A stretch of 20,416 nucleotides of DNA, from positions 1 to 20,416 of the forward strand of contig JANWHL010000061.1 in the NCBI GenBank assembly GCA_025450405.1. The letters are read 5' to 3'. Below the pieces are notes generated by a model. It made no database searches and was not told where the DNA came from. It worked only from the letters and a program-made list of their open reading frames with translations. Shown one piece after another: positions 1 through 7,400 of this stretch (the stretch's first letter is position 1; each line of letters starts with the position of its first letter). This DNA is from Ktedonobacterales bacterium (GTDB lineage Bacteria; Chloroflexota; Ktedonobacteria; Ktedonobacterales; JADMIN01). The position numbers and the translations under genes are program-made.

Positions 1-110
1 CCAACGGCGCGATCACGGCGTCCACGGTGGCGGACGGGCAGGGGCGAGACGTGGTGGCGGGCTCCCTAGAGCCTGACGGGCTGGGGCGATGCGGCCCTGG
101 TCCCACAGAA

Positions 111-124
111 GTCGGTAACCCGAC
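111..124 (+). promoter_or_regulatory. Small hairpin abutting the ribosome binding site of the KGG gene
   Basis: A perfect 5-bp inverted repeat, GTCGG-TAAC-CCGAC, ends at base 124. The Shine-Dalgarno sequence AGGAGG occupies 125-130, immediately after it. The hairpin leaves the ribosome site free but sits directly against it, so it could stabilise the mRNA or modulate initiation. Nothing more than the fold is visible. No convincing promoter could be read in 1-110. Confidence 0.3.
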
Positions 125-135
125 AGGAGGACATC

Positions 136-330
136 ATGGCAAGCGAGCGGAAGGGCCGGGGGCGCGGCTTCGCGTCGATGGACCGTGACAAGCAGCGTGA
201 GATCGCCAGCAAGGGTGGCCGTGCCGCCCATGTGCAGGGCACCGCGCACGAGTGGACCAGCGAGGAAGCGCGCGCCGCTGGCCGCAAGGGTGGCGCCGCC
301 AGCCGGCAGCGTCCCCCGCGCAACGCCTAG
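136..330 (+). CDS. Small KGG-repeat stress-type protein
   Basis: This 64-aa, very basic and hydrophilic protein belongs to the KGG / general stress protein family (YciG/Con-10-like). It opens with the family-typical 'GRGFASMD' (residues 8-16) and has two KGG repeats, 'IASKGGRAAH' (KGG at 26-28) and 'AGRKGGAASR' (KGG at 51-53), separated by a 'HEWTSEEARAAG' spacer. Members are small, mostly disordered proteins linked to stress or stationary phase; their molecular role is not established. The ATG start is supported by a perfect AGGAGG five bases upstream. The gene stands alone, convergent with the anti-sigma gene to its right, and no operon partner is visible. The family call is firm; the stress role here is inferred from the family only. 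Confidence 0.85.
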   Translation: MASERKGRGRGFASMDRDKQREIASKGGRAAHVQGTAHEWTSEEARAAGRKGGAASRQRPPRNA

Positions 331-337
331 CGCCGGT

Positions 338-493
338 TCATCCCAGCCCTTCGTTGGTCCCACACAGGTGGTACACACGAACTCCGGGGCCGATCGGTTC
401 CGGGACGGGCGCGCCGCTCGCGGCTTGAGCGGGCGTCCCGCACTCATCCACCATCACGTTGCGATCCGCGTCGTAGCGATCATTCCCGAACAT
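338..493 (-). CDS. Possible small hypothetical protein (51 aa)
   Basis: An ATG-initiated reading frame of 51 aa lies in the 352-bp gap between the KGG gene and the anti-sigma gene. It starts 'MFGNDRYDADRNVM' and contains 'DECGTP' and, near the end, 'YHLCGTNE'. A cysteine in a turn plus a later YHxC element resembles half of a small zinc-ribbon layout, but the second cysteine of each pair is missing. No Shine-Dalgarno is visible upstream, and the frame stays open upstream to 673 without a better start. The amino-acid composition looks more protein-like than most frames here, but GC-rich DNA easily produces such frames. It could equally be non-coding. Confidence 0.25.
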   Translation of the reverse strand: MFGNDRYDADRNVMVDECGTPAQAASGAPVPEPIGPGVRVYHLCGTNEGLG

Positions 494-591
494 CTTGGTG
501 CGCGGCGCGGACGGGACACTCCAGTGGCCGCTCGCGCCGCGGCCCAGGCGTACATGGCGCTGGGCGCAATGTGTGCTTGATGCATGGGTCA

Positions 592-616
592 CGGCACCCG
601 CTCCCCGCGGGTGCCG
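592..616. terminator. Inverted repeat between convergent genes, possible terminator
   Basis: A perfect 10-bp inverted repeat, CGGCACCCGC / GCGGGTGCCG, has a 5-base loop (602-606). It lies 66 bases past the stop of the anti-sigma gene, between it and the convergent KGG gene. There is no U-tract on either strand, so it is at best a strong hairpin that helps stop or protect transcripts. On its right side the 10-mer GCCGTTCGAC occurs twice in direct orientation (613-622 and 628-637). Confidence 0.4.
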
Positions 617-682
617 TTCGACGTTTTGCCGTTCGACATTTCTCGGCGACGGGCGCGGCATGGCCACAACCACTACCGCGCG

Positions 683-2203
683 CTACTGGCCGTACCGGCG
701 CCACATGCCCCCCGTCTCGCGCAGGATGACGCCGTCCCCGCCGACGGCCCAGCCCTCCCCTGGCGAAACCAGGGCGACGCACAGCAGGTTCAGGTTGGCG
801 GGGCCGGGGACGAGCACCCAGCGCCCGCCGGCCAGGTGGACGAGCGCGCCGCCCGTGCCCACGGCCCAGCCGGAGCCGTCCTGGGCGAGCGCGACGCCGG
901 CGAGCCCGTAGTTGGGTGCGCCGTGAGGTCCAGTGAAACGCGCCGCCACTGTCCACGTGCCGCCGTCGCCGCGGAGGACGACCGCCGCGCCTGGATGTCC
1001 CGCCGCGGCACCGCTCGACGTTGCAGCGGCGGGCAGCGTGCCCACGGCCCAGACCGTCCCGGCGGCGGTGGGGGAGATGCCGGTGATGCGCAGGCGCGGA
1101 TCGGGCCGCGGCTGGCGCGTCCATGCGCGGCCATCGAAGTGAAGCACGACGCCAGGCGCGTTACCTTCAAAGCCAGACCCCGCCCCATTCCCATTATCTA
1201 CCCCGGCGAGCCAGAGGCCGCCGGCGGGGTCAGCGCTCGCGGCGGTGGGCGTTATGCCCGTGAGCGCTGGATCGGTCACACGCAGCCACCCCGCGGTCCC
1301 CGCGCGCAGCATCAGCGCCGCGCCGGCCGCGTCGGTGCCGATAATCCAGGGAGCGCCGGCGTGGTCCAGCACAACGCTGAGCAACTGATAACCACCCGCG
1401 CGATTGAGCGCGTCCCAGGGAGCGCCGGCGGCGTTGGCATCGCGCCACGTGCCCCCCACACTATGCAGCAGGATGCCGGTCGTCCAGCCGTCCACTTCGG
1501 TGCCCGGCGCGTGCCCCAGCACCGTGTGGCCGACGGCCCAGCCCTCCGTGGGCGAGACCATGGCGATGCTCGTCAGGACCCCGCTCTGGCGGCCCAGTGC
1601 GCTGGGGAGCGTGATCGGCGCGCGGCTCCAGCGGCCGGCGGCGTAGTGGAGGATGGCGGGCCGCGAAAAATACGGCACCGCCGTGACACTACCCGCGGCC
1701 CAGCCCTCCGTGGGCGAGACCATCGTCACCGCCTGGATGGCCAGCCCCGCGGGCAGCGGCGTGGGCGGCCCGGCTGGGCCAGCGCGGTCGCGGGCCAGCG
1801 CGAAGAGCGTGGCGGCGAGCAGGGTGACCAGCACGGCGGCGGCGACCGCGCTCACGCCCAGCCGTGTGGGCCGGTGCGCGCCGGGCATGGCCACCAGCCG
1901 CGGCGCGCGCGAGATCGCTCGGCCAGGCGCACCGCCCGCGGGCGAGGGGAGCGACGTGACGGCTGGCGTGGCCAAGGTTGCGGCGGCCGGGTCCGCGAGC
2001 AGCAGCCTCCGGAGCTCCGAGCGGGTCCACGGCGCGGCGGCCGCCGACTGGGGCGCGAGGGCCAGGCGCAGGGCGGCGTCGGTCTGGTCGTGGAGCGCCA
2101 GTGCGGCGCGGCCGGCGGGGTCGAGCAGGCCGTGGGAGGCGAGCGGCAGCAGCGGAGCGAAGTGGGCGCAGGCGGCGGATGGCGCCGGAGACTCATTGCT
2201 CAT
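683..2203 (-). CDS. Membrane-anchored putative anti-sigma factor with beta-propeller-like sensor domain
   Basis: This 506-aa protein has three parts. The cytoplasmic N-terminus (about 1-110) carries 'LLDPAGRAALALHDQ', reminiscent of the helix of zinc-finger anti-sigma domains but without the CxxC pair. One TM helix follows at about 115-137. The large exported domain (150-506) contains repeated 'MVSPTEGWAAG' (161), 'MVSPTEGWAVG' (215), 'SPTAAGTVWAVG' (377) and 'VSPGEGWAVG' (479) units, as in BNR/YCF48-like beta-propellers. Two of these units are nearly identical over 28 bp in DNA (1534-1561 and 1696-1723). The chosen ATG overlaps the sigma-factor stop by ATGA, so translation is coupled. Position and topology suggest an anti-sigma factor that senses an envelope or extracellular signal. 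The propeller call is good; the anti-sigma role is inferred from context. Confidence 0.75.
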   Translation of the reverse strand: MSNESPAPSAACAHFAPLLPLASHGLLDPAGRAALALHDQTDAALRLALAPQSAAAAPWTRSELRRLLLADPAAATLATPAVTSLPSPAGGAPGRAISRAPRLVAMPGAHRPTRLGVSAVAAAVLVTLLAATLFALARDRAGPAGPPTPLPAGLAIQAVTMVSPTEGWAAGSVTAVPYFSRPAILHYAAGRWSRAPITLPSALGRQSGVLTSIAMVSPTEGWAVGHTVLGHAPGTEVDGWTTGILLHSVGGTWRDANAAGAPWDALNRAGGYQLLSVVLDHAGAPWIIGTDAAGAALMLRAGTAGWLRVTDPALTGITPTAASADPAGGLWLAGVDNGNGAGSGFEGNAPGVVLHFDGRAWTRQPRPDPRLRITGISPTAAGTVWAVGTLPAAATSSGAAAGHPGAAVVLRGDGGTWTVAARFTGPHGAPNYGLAGVALAQDGSGWAVGTGGALVHLAGGRWVLVPGPANLNLLCVALVSPGEGWAVGGDGVILRETGGMWRRYGQ

Positions 2204-2802
2204 GGGCGGGACCGCTCGGGCAACTGGGCGCTTTGGGCGAGATAGACATCGCGGAGACGGAGCTTGGCGCGCGCGAAGCGCTTGGCGACGGCCCGGGCTG
2301 AGGCGCCCACGATCGCACCGGTTTCGCCGGCGGTGAAGCCGCAGACGACGATCAACACCACACACGCCGCGTCACGCGGGGCGAGGGCAGCCAGGGCGGC
2401 ACGCAGCGCGTGGCTTTCGGCCACGCGGTCCTCGAACCCGGTCAGTGATGGGTGGGCCTCGCTCGCCCGCGCGTGCTCGCCCATGAGGGCGTCCAGCGAG
2501 CCCCAGTGGATGACGCGGCGGTGACACAGGGCCGACACGGCGCGGCGATAGGCGACGTGGAAGAGCCAGCGACGCCGCTCGTCGTCATCGTGGCCCGCCG
2601 TGAAGGGTGGGGTGCCGTTCCGGGCGACGCGCCAGGCCGCGAGCAGCGTATCCCGCGCCAGGTCGCGCGCCAGCTCGTCATCCCCGACGATGCCGCGTAG
2701 GAACGCGGAGAGGTGTCCCTGGCAGCGCTCGCACAGGGCGGTAAATTCGTCCAGTGCTGGCCCAGACGCCGGATCTGACGGGTCGTTCACGGCATCGGCC
2801 AA
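2200..2802 (-). CDS. ECF-type RNA polymerase sigma factor
   Basis: This 200-aa protein has the two-domain layout of extracytoplasmic-function sigma factors. Region 2 spans about 17-92 and includes 'DDELARDLARDTLLAAWRVA' and the 'WLFHVAYRRAVSALCHRR' promoter-melting/-10 recognition helix. Region 4 spans about 130-186: 'ALRAALAALAPRDAACVVL' followed by the helix-turn-helix 'GFTAGETGAIVGASARAVAK'. The linker is short and there is no extra C-terminal domain. Initiation at TTG (2802-2800) is the best available: GAGGAAG lies 11 bases upstream and AAGG closer in, and the in-frame GTG at codon 5 is the alternative. It is the first gene of a two-gene unit with the membrane protein downstream, the usual sigma/anti-sigma arrangement. 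The 'LARD' in place of the more common 'AEDLVQ' suggests a divergent subgroup. Confidence 0.85.
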   Translation of the reverse strand: MADAVNDPSDPASGPALDEFTALCERCQGHLSAFLRGIVGDDELARDLARDTLLAAWRVARNGTPPFTAGHDDDERRRWLFHVAYRRAVSALCHRRVIHWGSLDALMGEHARASEAHPSLTGFEDRVAESHALRAALAALAPRDAACVVLIVVCGFTAGETGAIVGASARAVAKRFARAKLRLRDVYLAQSAQLPERSRP

Positions 2803-3021
2803 TGACCTTGTCGCTTCCTCGTGGCGTCTCCCCGTGCTATGGGGGCGTCCCTGTGAAGCTAACGCATGAAGGGGCCGCGGTTGGACACGCGGAGGGGTAC
2901 CTCCTGGGCGGGCAACCCCGCCGAAGAGGGAATGCGGGGACGTGGATGAGGGGACACAGCGACGCGGGGACGCGTCGCGACGAGGAGCGCGTTGTGAGCG
3001 CGGGCGGCGGGAGGGGGGAGA
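2803..3021. other. Intergenic region upstream of the sigma factor
   Basis: There is no gene in this 219-bp stretch. On the minus strand it holds the sigma-factor leader and a possible ECF-type promoter: CCAAC at 2884-2880, 15 bases, then CGTTA at 2864-2860, about 57 bases upstream of the TTG start. The part around 2930-2985 is a degenerate series of GGGGAC units on the plus strand. It resembles low-complexity dispersed repeats rather than coding sequence. No canonical housekeeping promoter was seen for the sigma gene. Confidence 0.3.
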
Positions 3022-3594
3022 TCAACCGACGTGGGGGGAGGATTTCACCGCGGCGTGGGAGCGGGAGGAACGTGAGGAGGGGGAAACAGAGGAGGATGGG
3101 GGGGCGGAGGGGGCGAGGCGGGAGGAGTAGGTACCTGGCGTCGTGCGCGTTGCGGGCGTCCTGGCGGCATTGGCGTCACTGGCATAGGGCTTGCGGGTCT
3201 GGGACTGGATCAATTTCTCGCGGATGAGTCCAAGTTGGGCGTGTACCGCCTGGCGCGATTGTCGGAGCTGTCTGGCGACTTCCGCCGGCCGCTTACCATC
3301 CAGAATGGCCTGACAAATGGCGGCCTGGCGCTCCGTAAGGTTCACCGCCGGATCCTCCATGGCGCCGCGGACGGTGTCTTCGAGCTGCCCGTAACGCTGC
3401 CGGCGATAGGCATCCAGGTCATCGGAGGCGAAGAGCCAGCGGTCGACGACCCGCATGCCGGGGATCCGACCACCCTCGACGAGATGCATAAAGTGCCAGT
3501 ACGTCATCTGGAGATACTGGGCCGCTTCGTGGCTGGTCAACAGCCCCTTGAGCGATTCCAGGCGACTGGGGAGCTCCTCGCTGCGCAGCGCCAT
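3022..3594 (-). CDS. Two-domain helix-turn-helix DNA-binding protein
   Basis: This 190-aa predicted transcription regulator has two HTH parts. The first (about 16-66) is an excisionase/MerR-like HTH_17 domain: 'LLTSHEAAQYLQMTYWHFMH' followed by 'GGRIPGMRVVDRWLFASDDL', the usual recognition helix and wing with W/F before the 'DDLDAYRRQR' helix. The second (about 84-128) resembles the LuxR/sigma region-4 type: 'NLTERQAAICQAILDGKRPA', then 'RQLRQSRQAVHAQL'. The last 60 residues are Ser/Thr/Pro/Arg-rich and probably disordered. The ATG at 3594 is preceded by AGGAGGT at good spacing, which rules out the longer frame running to 4263. A housekeeping promoter lies about 120 bases upstream. The target genes are unknown, and no recombinase, prophage or plasmid gene is nearby, so an excisionase role is unlikely. 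Confidence 0.7.
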   Translation of the reverse strand: MALRSEELPSRLESLKGLLTSHEAAQYLQMTYWHFMHLVEGGRIPGMRVVDRWLFASDDLDAYRRQRYGQLEDTVRGAMEDPAVNLTERQAAICQAILDGKRPAEVARQLRQSRQAVHAQLGLIREKLIQSQTRKPYASDANAARTPATRTTPGTYSSRLAPSAPPSSSVSPSSRSSRSHAAVKSSPHVG

Positions 3595-3715
3595 GGCCTC
3601 GTACCTCCTCATAGGTCCGTGCGTGTCGATCGTGTTCGTAGAGTGGGCCAGCGGCCCCGCCCAATGTGGGCATCCGCGACTGTAGGCAGTTGTAGATGCG
3701 CGCATCGTTGATGGC

Positions 3716-3744
3716 ATCATAGCACACGGAGGCCCGTGGCACAA
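3716..3744 (-). promoter_or_regulatory. Predicted housekeeping promoter of the HTH gene
   Basis: On the minus strand, TTGTGC (3744-3739) and TATGAT (3721-3716) are separated by exactly 17 bases. The -10 element matches the consensus at 5 of 6 positions and the -35 at 3 of 6. Transcription would start near 3709, giving a leader of about 115 bases before the ATG at 3594. The rest of 3595-4020 shows no supported gene; a 60-codon plus-strand frame at 3756-3938 has no ribosome site or recognisable content. Confidence 0.5.
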
Positions 3745-4020
3745 CCCGCGCCAGCATGGCAACCCAGGCGCTACCTGGCCTGACGCCGGATGGGCTAGCG
3801 GATTGGCTCCCTCGTTACCTCGTTCGGCATGTCTCGTCATTGGCTGTGAGCGGCCGAAATCGCCGCGCGCACGGAGCGGGACATCCGCCGCGCGACCTGG
3901 TATCCGACGCGCTCCCGAGCGAGTGGGTGGTCGTGTGATGAGGGCTGTGAGCGGCTCGCCGCGAGCGATTCGGTTCCGAGAGATTCGGCCGGCCACCGAT
4001 GGCGGCGGAAGGATTGGGAG

Positions 4021-4419
4021 ATGACGGAGTACACCCTGGTGTTCCGCCGGGCGGTAGGCCATTGGCCGGTGGCCCGGCCGCGGGCACACGCGTGGACGGT
4101 CGCGCGGCCGATCATCAGTGGCCCGGGCGACGCGCCCTGGGGTGAGACGGCCCGGGAGGCCGCCGGGGCGCCAGTGCCGGACGAGACCACGGCCAATCTG
4201 GCGCAGCTCTTCGTCGTGCCCATCTGTTCGGCGTTGGGGCTGGACGGCGTCGCCTACGAACACTTCCTAATGGAGTCTGGCGTGCTCGGCGCGGCCCTGG
4301 CCGTCCTCAACGCCTCGCCGTTCGCGCTGCCGGCGGAGGTGGAGACCGCGCGCAAGGAGGTGCAGGCCCTCGTCATGGAGGCCGAGGTCCAGCACATCGT
4401 CGAGCGCGTCTCGGCGTAA
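4021..4419 (+). CDS. Hypothetical protein (132 aa)
   Basis: This 132-aa protein was not recognised as any family. It starts with a short strand-rich part ('MTEYTLVFRRAVGHW'), has a proline/glycine linker (about 30-52), then an apparently all-helical C-terminal half ending in an acidic/amphipathic helix 'VETARKEVQALVMEAEVQHI' (about 107-127). There is no signal peptide and no clear TM helix, so it is probably cytoplasmic. GGAAGG upstream of the ATG at reasonable spacing supports the start, and GC-rich third positions support coding. The gene converges on the helicase-nuclease gene with only 18 bases between the two stop codons. No function is proposed. Confidence 0.6.
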   Translation: MTEYTLVFRRAVGHWPVARPRAHAWTVARPIISGPGDAPWGETAREAAGAPVPDETTANLAQLFVVPICSALGLDGVAYEHFLMESGVLGAALAVLNASPFALPAEVETARKEVQALVMEAEVQHIVERVSA

Positions 4420-4437
4420 CGCGGCGGGTTGCGCGCG

Positions 4438-7400
4438 TCAGGTGGATGGTCCGGACACGCGGGCGATGCCGCCACGGCCCCCATACAGCGCGCCGCAATG
4501 GGCCACAAGCCGGCCGAGGACAGGCACCCGTGCCAGCGCCGCCCGGTCACCGATCAAGATCAGCTTGCGCTGCGCGCGTGTCAGCGCGACATTCAGCCGG
4601 TGGGCGTCCGCCACGAACGGCGCGCCAGCCGCCAGGGTGCCCGCGGGGTGCGCCACCCGCGCGGGATCCGGCCCGAAGGCCAGCACCACCACCTCGCGCT
4701 CACCCCCCTGGAAGCGGTCCACTGTGTCCACGACGACAGTGGTTTCGCCGGCCGCCGCCAGCCGCTGGCGAATAGCCGCCACCTGGGCGCGATACGGCGC
4801 GACGACGCCGATGCGCTCGGCCGCGACCCCGCGGGCACGGAGACCCAGGACCACGCGCGCCGCCACCTCGGCCTGGGCGCGGCTGGCTTTCTCGCCGCCG
4901 GGAGCGCGCGCTGGGTCCACGCCGATACCGTTGTGGGCCTCTTCGGGGCCGACATCCAAGAAGACGACCGGCCGCGCGGGATCGAAAGGCGCCGGCGGCC
5001 GGTCCTCGGCGGCGACCGCGAGCAGGGCTTCGCGCGCGTGCCCGGCGGTGATCAGGCGGCTGTCATAGAACTCGCGGCTGGGGAACGCGCAAATGGTCGG
5101 GTGCATCCGGTACTGCGCGGTGAGCGCGACGCTGGCGGTCTCCCCCCAGCGGGCCAGGAGGTCCGCGAAGAGGGAGCGCCCCAGACCGCCCGCCGCCGCC
5201 TCGGGCGACACCACCAGCGGCGGGAGCTGGCGTTCGTCGCCCACCAATACGAAACGCGGCGAGAACCGGAGCGCGCCGACCAGCGCCGGGACGGTGAGCT
5301 GGCTGGCTTCGTCCACCACGGCGAGATCGAAGGCAAGGGCTGTGCCGGCGCCGTCGTAGTGCTCGGAGGCCCACGTGGCGGTCGTCGAAGCGACCACCGG
5401 TGCCCCGGCCAGGACCTCGCGCAGATGCCCCGGGTCCACGTCCTCCCCCCCATCCGCGGCCGCGGTGGACACGCCGCCCTGACCAACGCTGGCGGAGCGC
5501 GCCGCGGCGCGCTCCGCCAGCCGGTAGGGCTGAATCTCGGCCGCTACGCTCTGCCGGTGGCCCAGCCGCACGAAGTCGTGATAGCCCTCGGCCAGCAGAC
5601 GGCGCAGCACGTTGTCCACGGCCTGATTCGTGAAGGCGGCGACGAGCACACGCTCGCCACGCGCCACCGCGCGCTGGATGATCTCGGCGACGACGCGCGT
5701 CTTGCCGGTCCCCGGCGGCCCCTGAACCAGCAGGAAGTCGCGCGCCGCCAGCGCCCGCGCGACGGCCTGGCGCTGGCCGGGATTGAAGTCCGTGCGCCCA
5801 GGAAGGTCCTGATCGTCCGTGGCGCCCGCATCCACCGCATCCCGCACGTCCTCCCCGAAGGTGGGGGCGAGCTCGCCGCGCACGAGCGCACGCAGCCGGG
5901 GATCGGCGTCGAGCCAGCGCCAGAGGTTGCGCACCGTCCGGTCGTGAACGATGTCAGCGGCATAGCGGTCGAGCAGGCGCGGCCCGGCGATGCGCTCGGG
6001 TGTCCAGACGACGACCTCGCGATCGGTGATGCGTAGCACCGTGCCAGTCACGGCCGCGCCGTGGATGGGGTCGCCATCGCTGAGCAGGACGGGGTCGCCG
6101 TCGCGGAGCTCGGAGAGGTTCGCGCAGCGAAAAGTGTACTCCCACTCGCCGCTGGCGGTCTCGCTCGGCTCGCCGACGGGCTCGAGCGCGGTGAGGGCGG
6201 TGCCGGCCGCGCGGCGCTGCTCGGGGCTCGTCGTCCAGAGCGTGCGGGCGAGTGCTTCGGCGGCGCGGCCCTCCAGCGCGAGGAGGTCGTGGTAGCGACC
6301 GAACCAGGCGACGTCGGCGCCAGACTCGGGCGCGGGAGTATCCTCCACGGGCGGCGGGGTCCAGCCGAGCAGCGGCGCGGCGCGCGCGCAGTCGCGGTGG
6401 ATGGCGCAGCGGGCGCACTTGCGTTCGCCGGGTGGGTCGGGGACGGCGCCGGTGGCGTGGGCGATGGCGAGCGCGTTGCGCAGCTCCAGCACGCGGTGCA
6501 GCTCGCGCAGCGAGAAGGGCAGGGTGTGGGCCTCGGCCTGGCCGGGGGTCCCGCTGTAGAGCAGCGTGGCGGCGGGGCGGCGATCGTCGCGGTGGGGCCG
6601 GCGCGCCGCCAGCAGGGTCTGGTAGCCGTAGACCTGCCAGCGGTGCTCGCGCCGCGGCAGATCGCCACGAACGGTGCTGGTTTTGAGCTCGAGCAGGCGG
6701 CTGGTGTGCTCGTCCTCCCAGAGGGCATCGAGGCGGCCCTTGAGGCCGACATCCGGAGCGAGAACGAAGGTCTCGACGCGGATCGCGGGCGCGCGCCGCC
6801 AGAGGACCTGGCGCTCGCTGTCGTACCAGCGGACGAGCGCGCGCAGATGAGGCTCGGCGTCGGCGGCTACCACATCGGCGGGCAGGTCCTGGAGGGCGAG
6901 GTCGGTTGCCTGGGCGCGCAGGGCCTGGTCGAGGAGCGCGGCGGGCTCGCCCGCGCGGCCCTTGAGCAGCTCTTTGAACGCCCCGTGAATGATCGTGCCA
7001 CGCAGAGTCGCGGCGGTTGGGGGCGAGGGCACGACCCGGCGCAGGATGTACTGGCGGACGCAGTACTCGGCGTGGTTGATGTCGGTGATGTTGAGCAGCA
7101 GATCGGGCTCGAGCACCACGGTGCTGGCCGCTGTCGTCCGGAGGGTGCGGTAGCGGCCGTGCCCGTCGGGCCGTGGGTCGCCTGGCGCGGCGTCAGCGGG
7201 CGCGCCGTCGGCAGGTGCGTCAGGCGCGGCAGCGGGGGCGGAGCCCGCGGGGACGGGGGCGCCCGGGACGGGGGCGCGCAGATGGTAGACACGCAGGTGG
7301 AGGGCGTGGCGTTGCTCGGGCGTGAGGCGCGCCAGGTCGCGCGCCAGGGGGCGGTCGCGCGGCTCCAGCACGACGGCGACGCGCTCGCCGGGCGGGGTGG

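Noticed and set aside
1..110. C-terminal end of an upstream plus-strand gene
   Set aside because: One frame is open from base 3 to about 183, but it runs through the KGG ribosome site and start and shows no recognisable content.
584..2245. 553-codon plus-strand open frame opposite the anti-sigma gene
   Set aside because: Its translation is Arg/Gly/Ala-rich without domains, and the minus strand encodes the clear TM plus propeller protein with a coupled start.
3756..3938. 60-codon plus-strand frame upstream of the 132-aa gene
   Set aside because: It has no Shine-Dalgarno and no recognisable composition, and it begins just beyond the -35 side of the HTH-gene promoter on the other strand.
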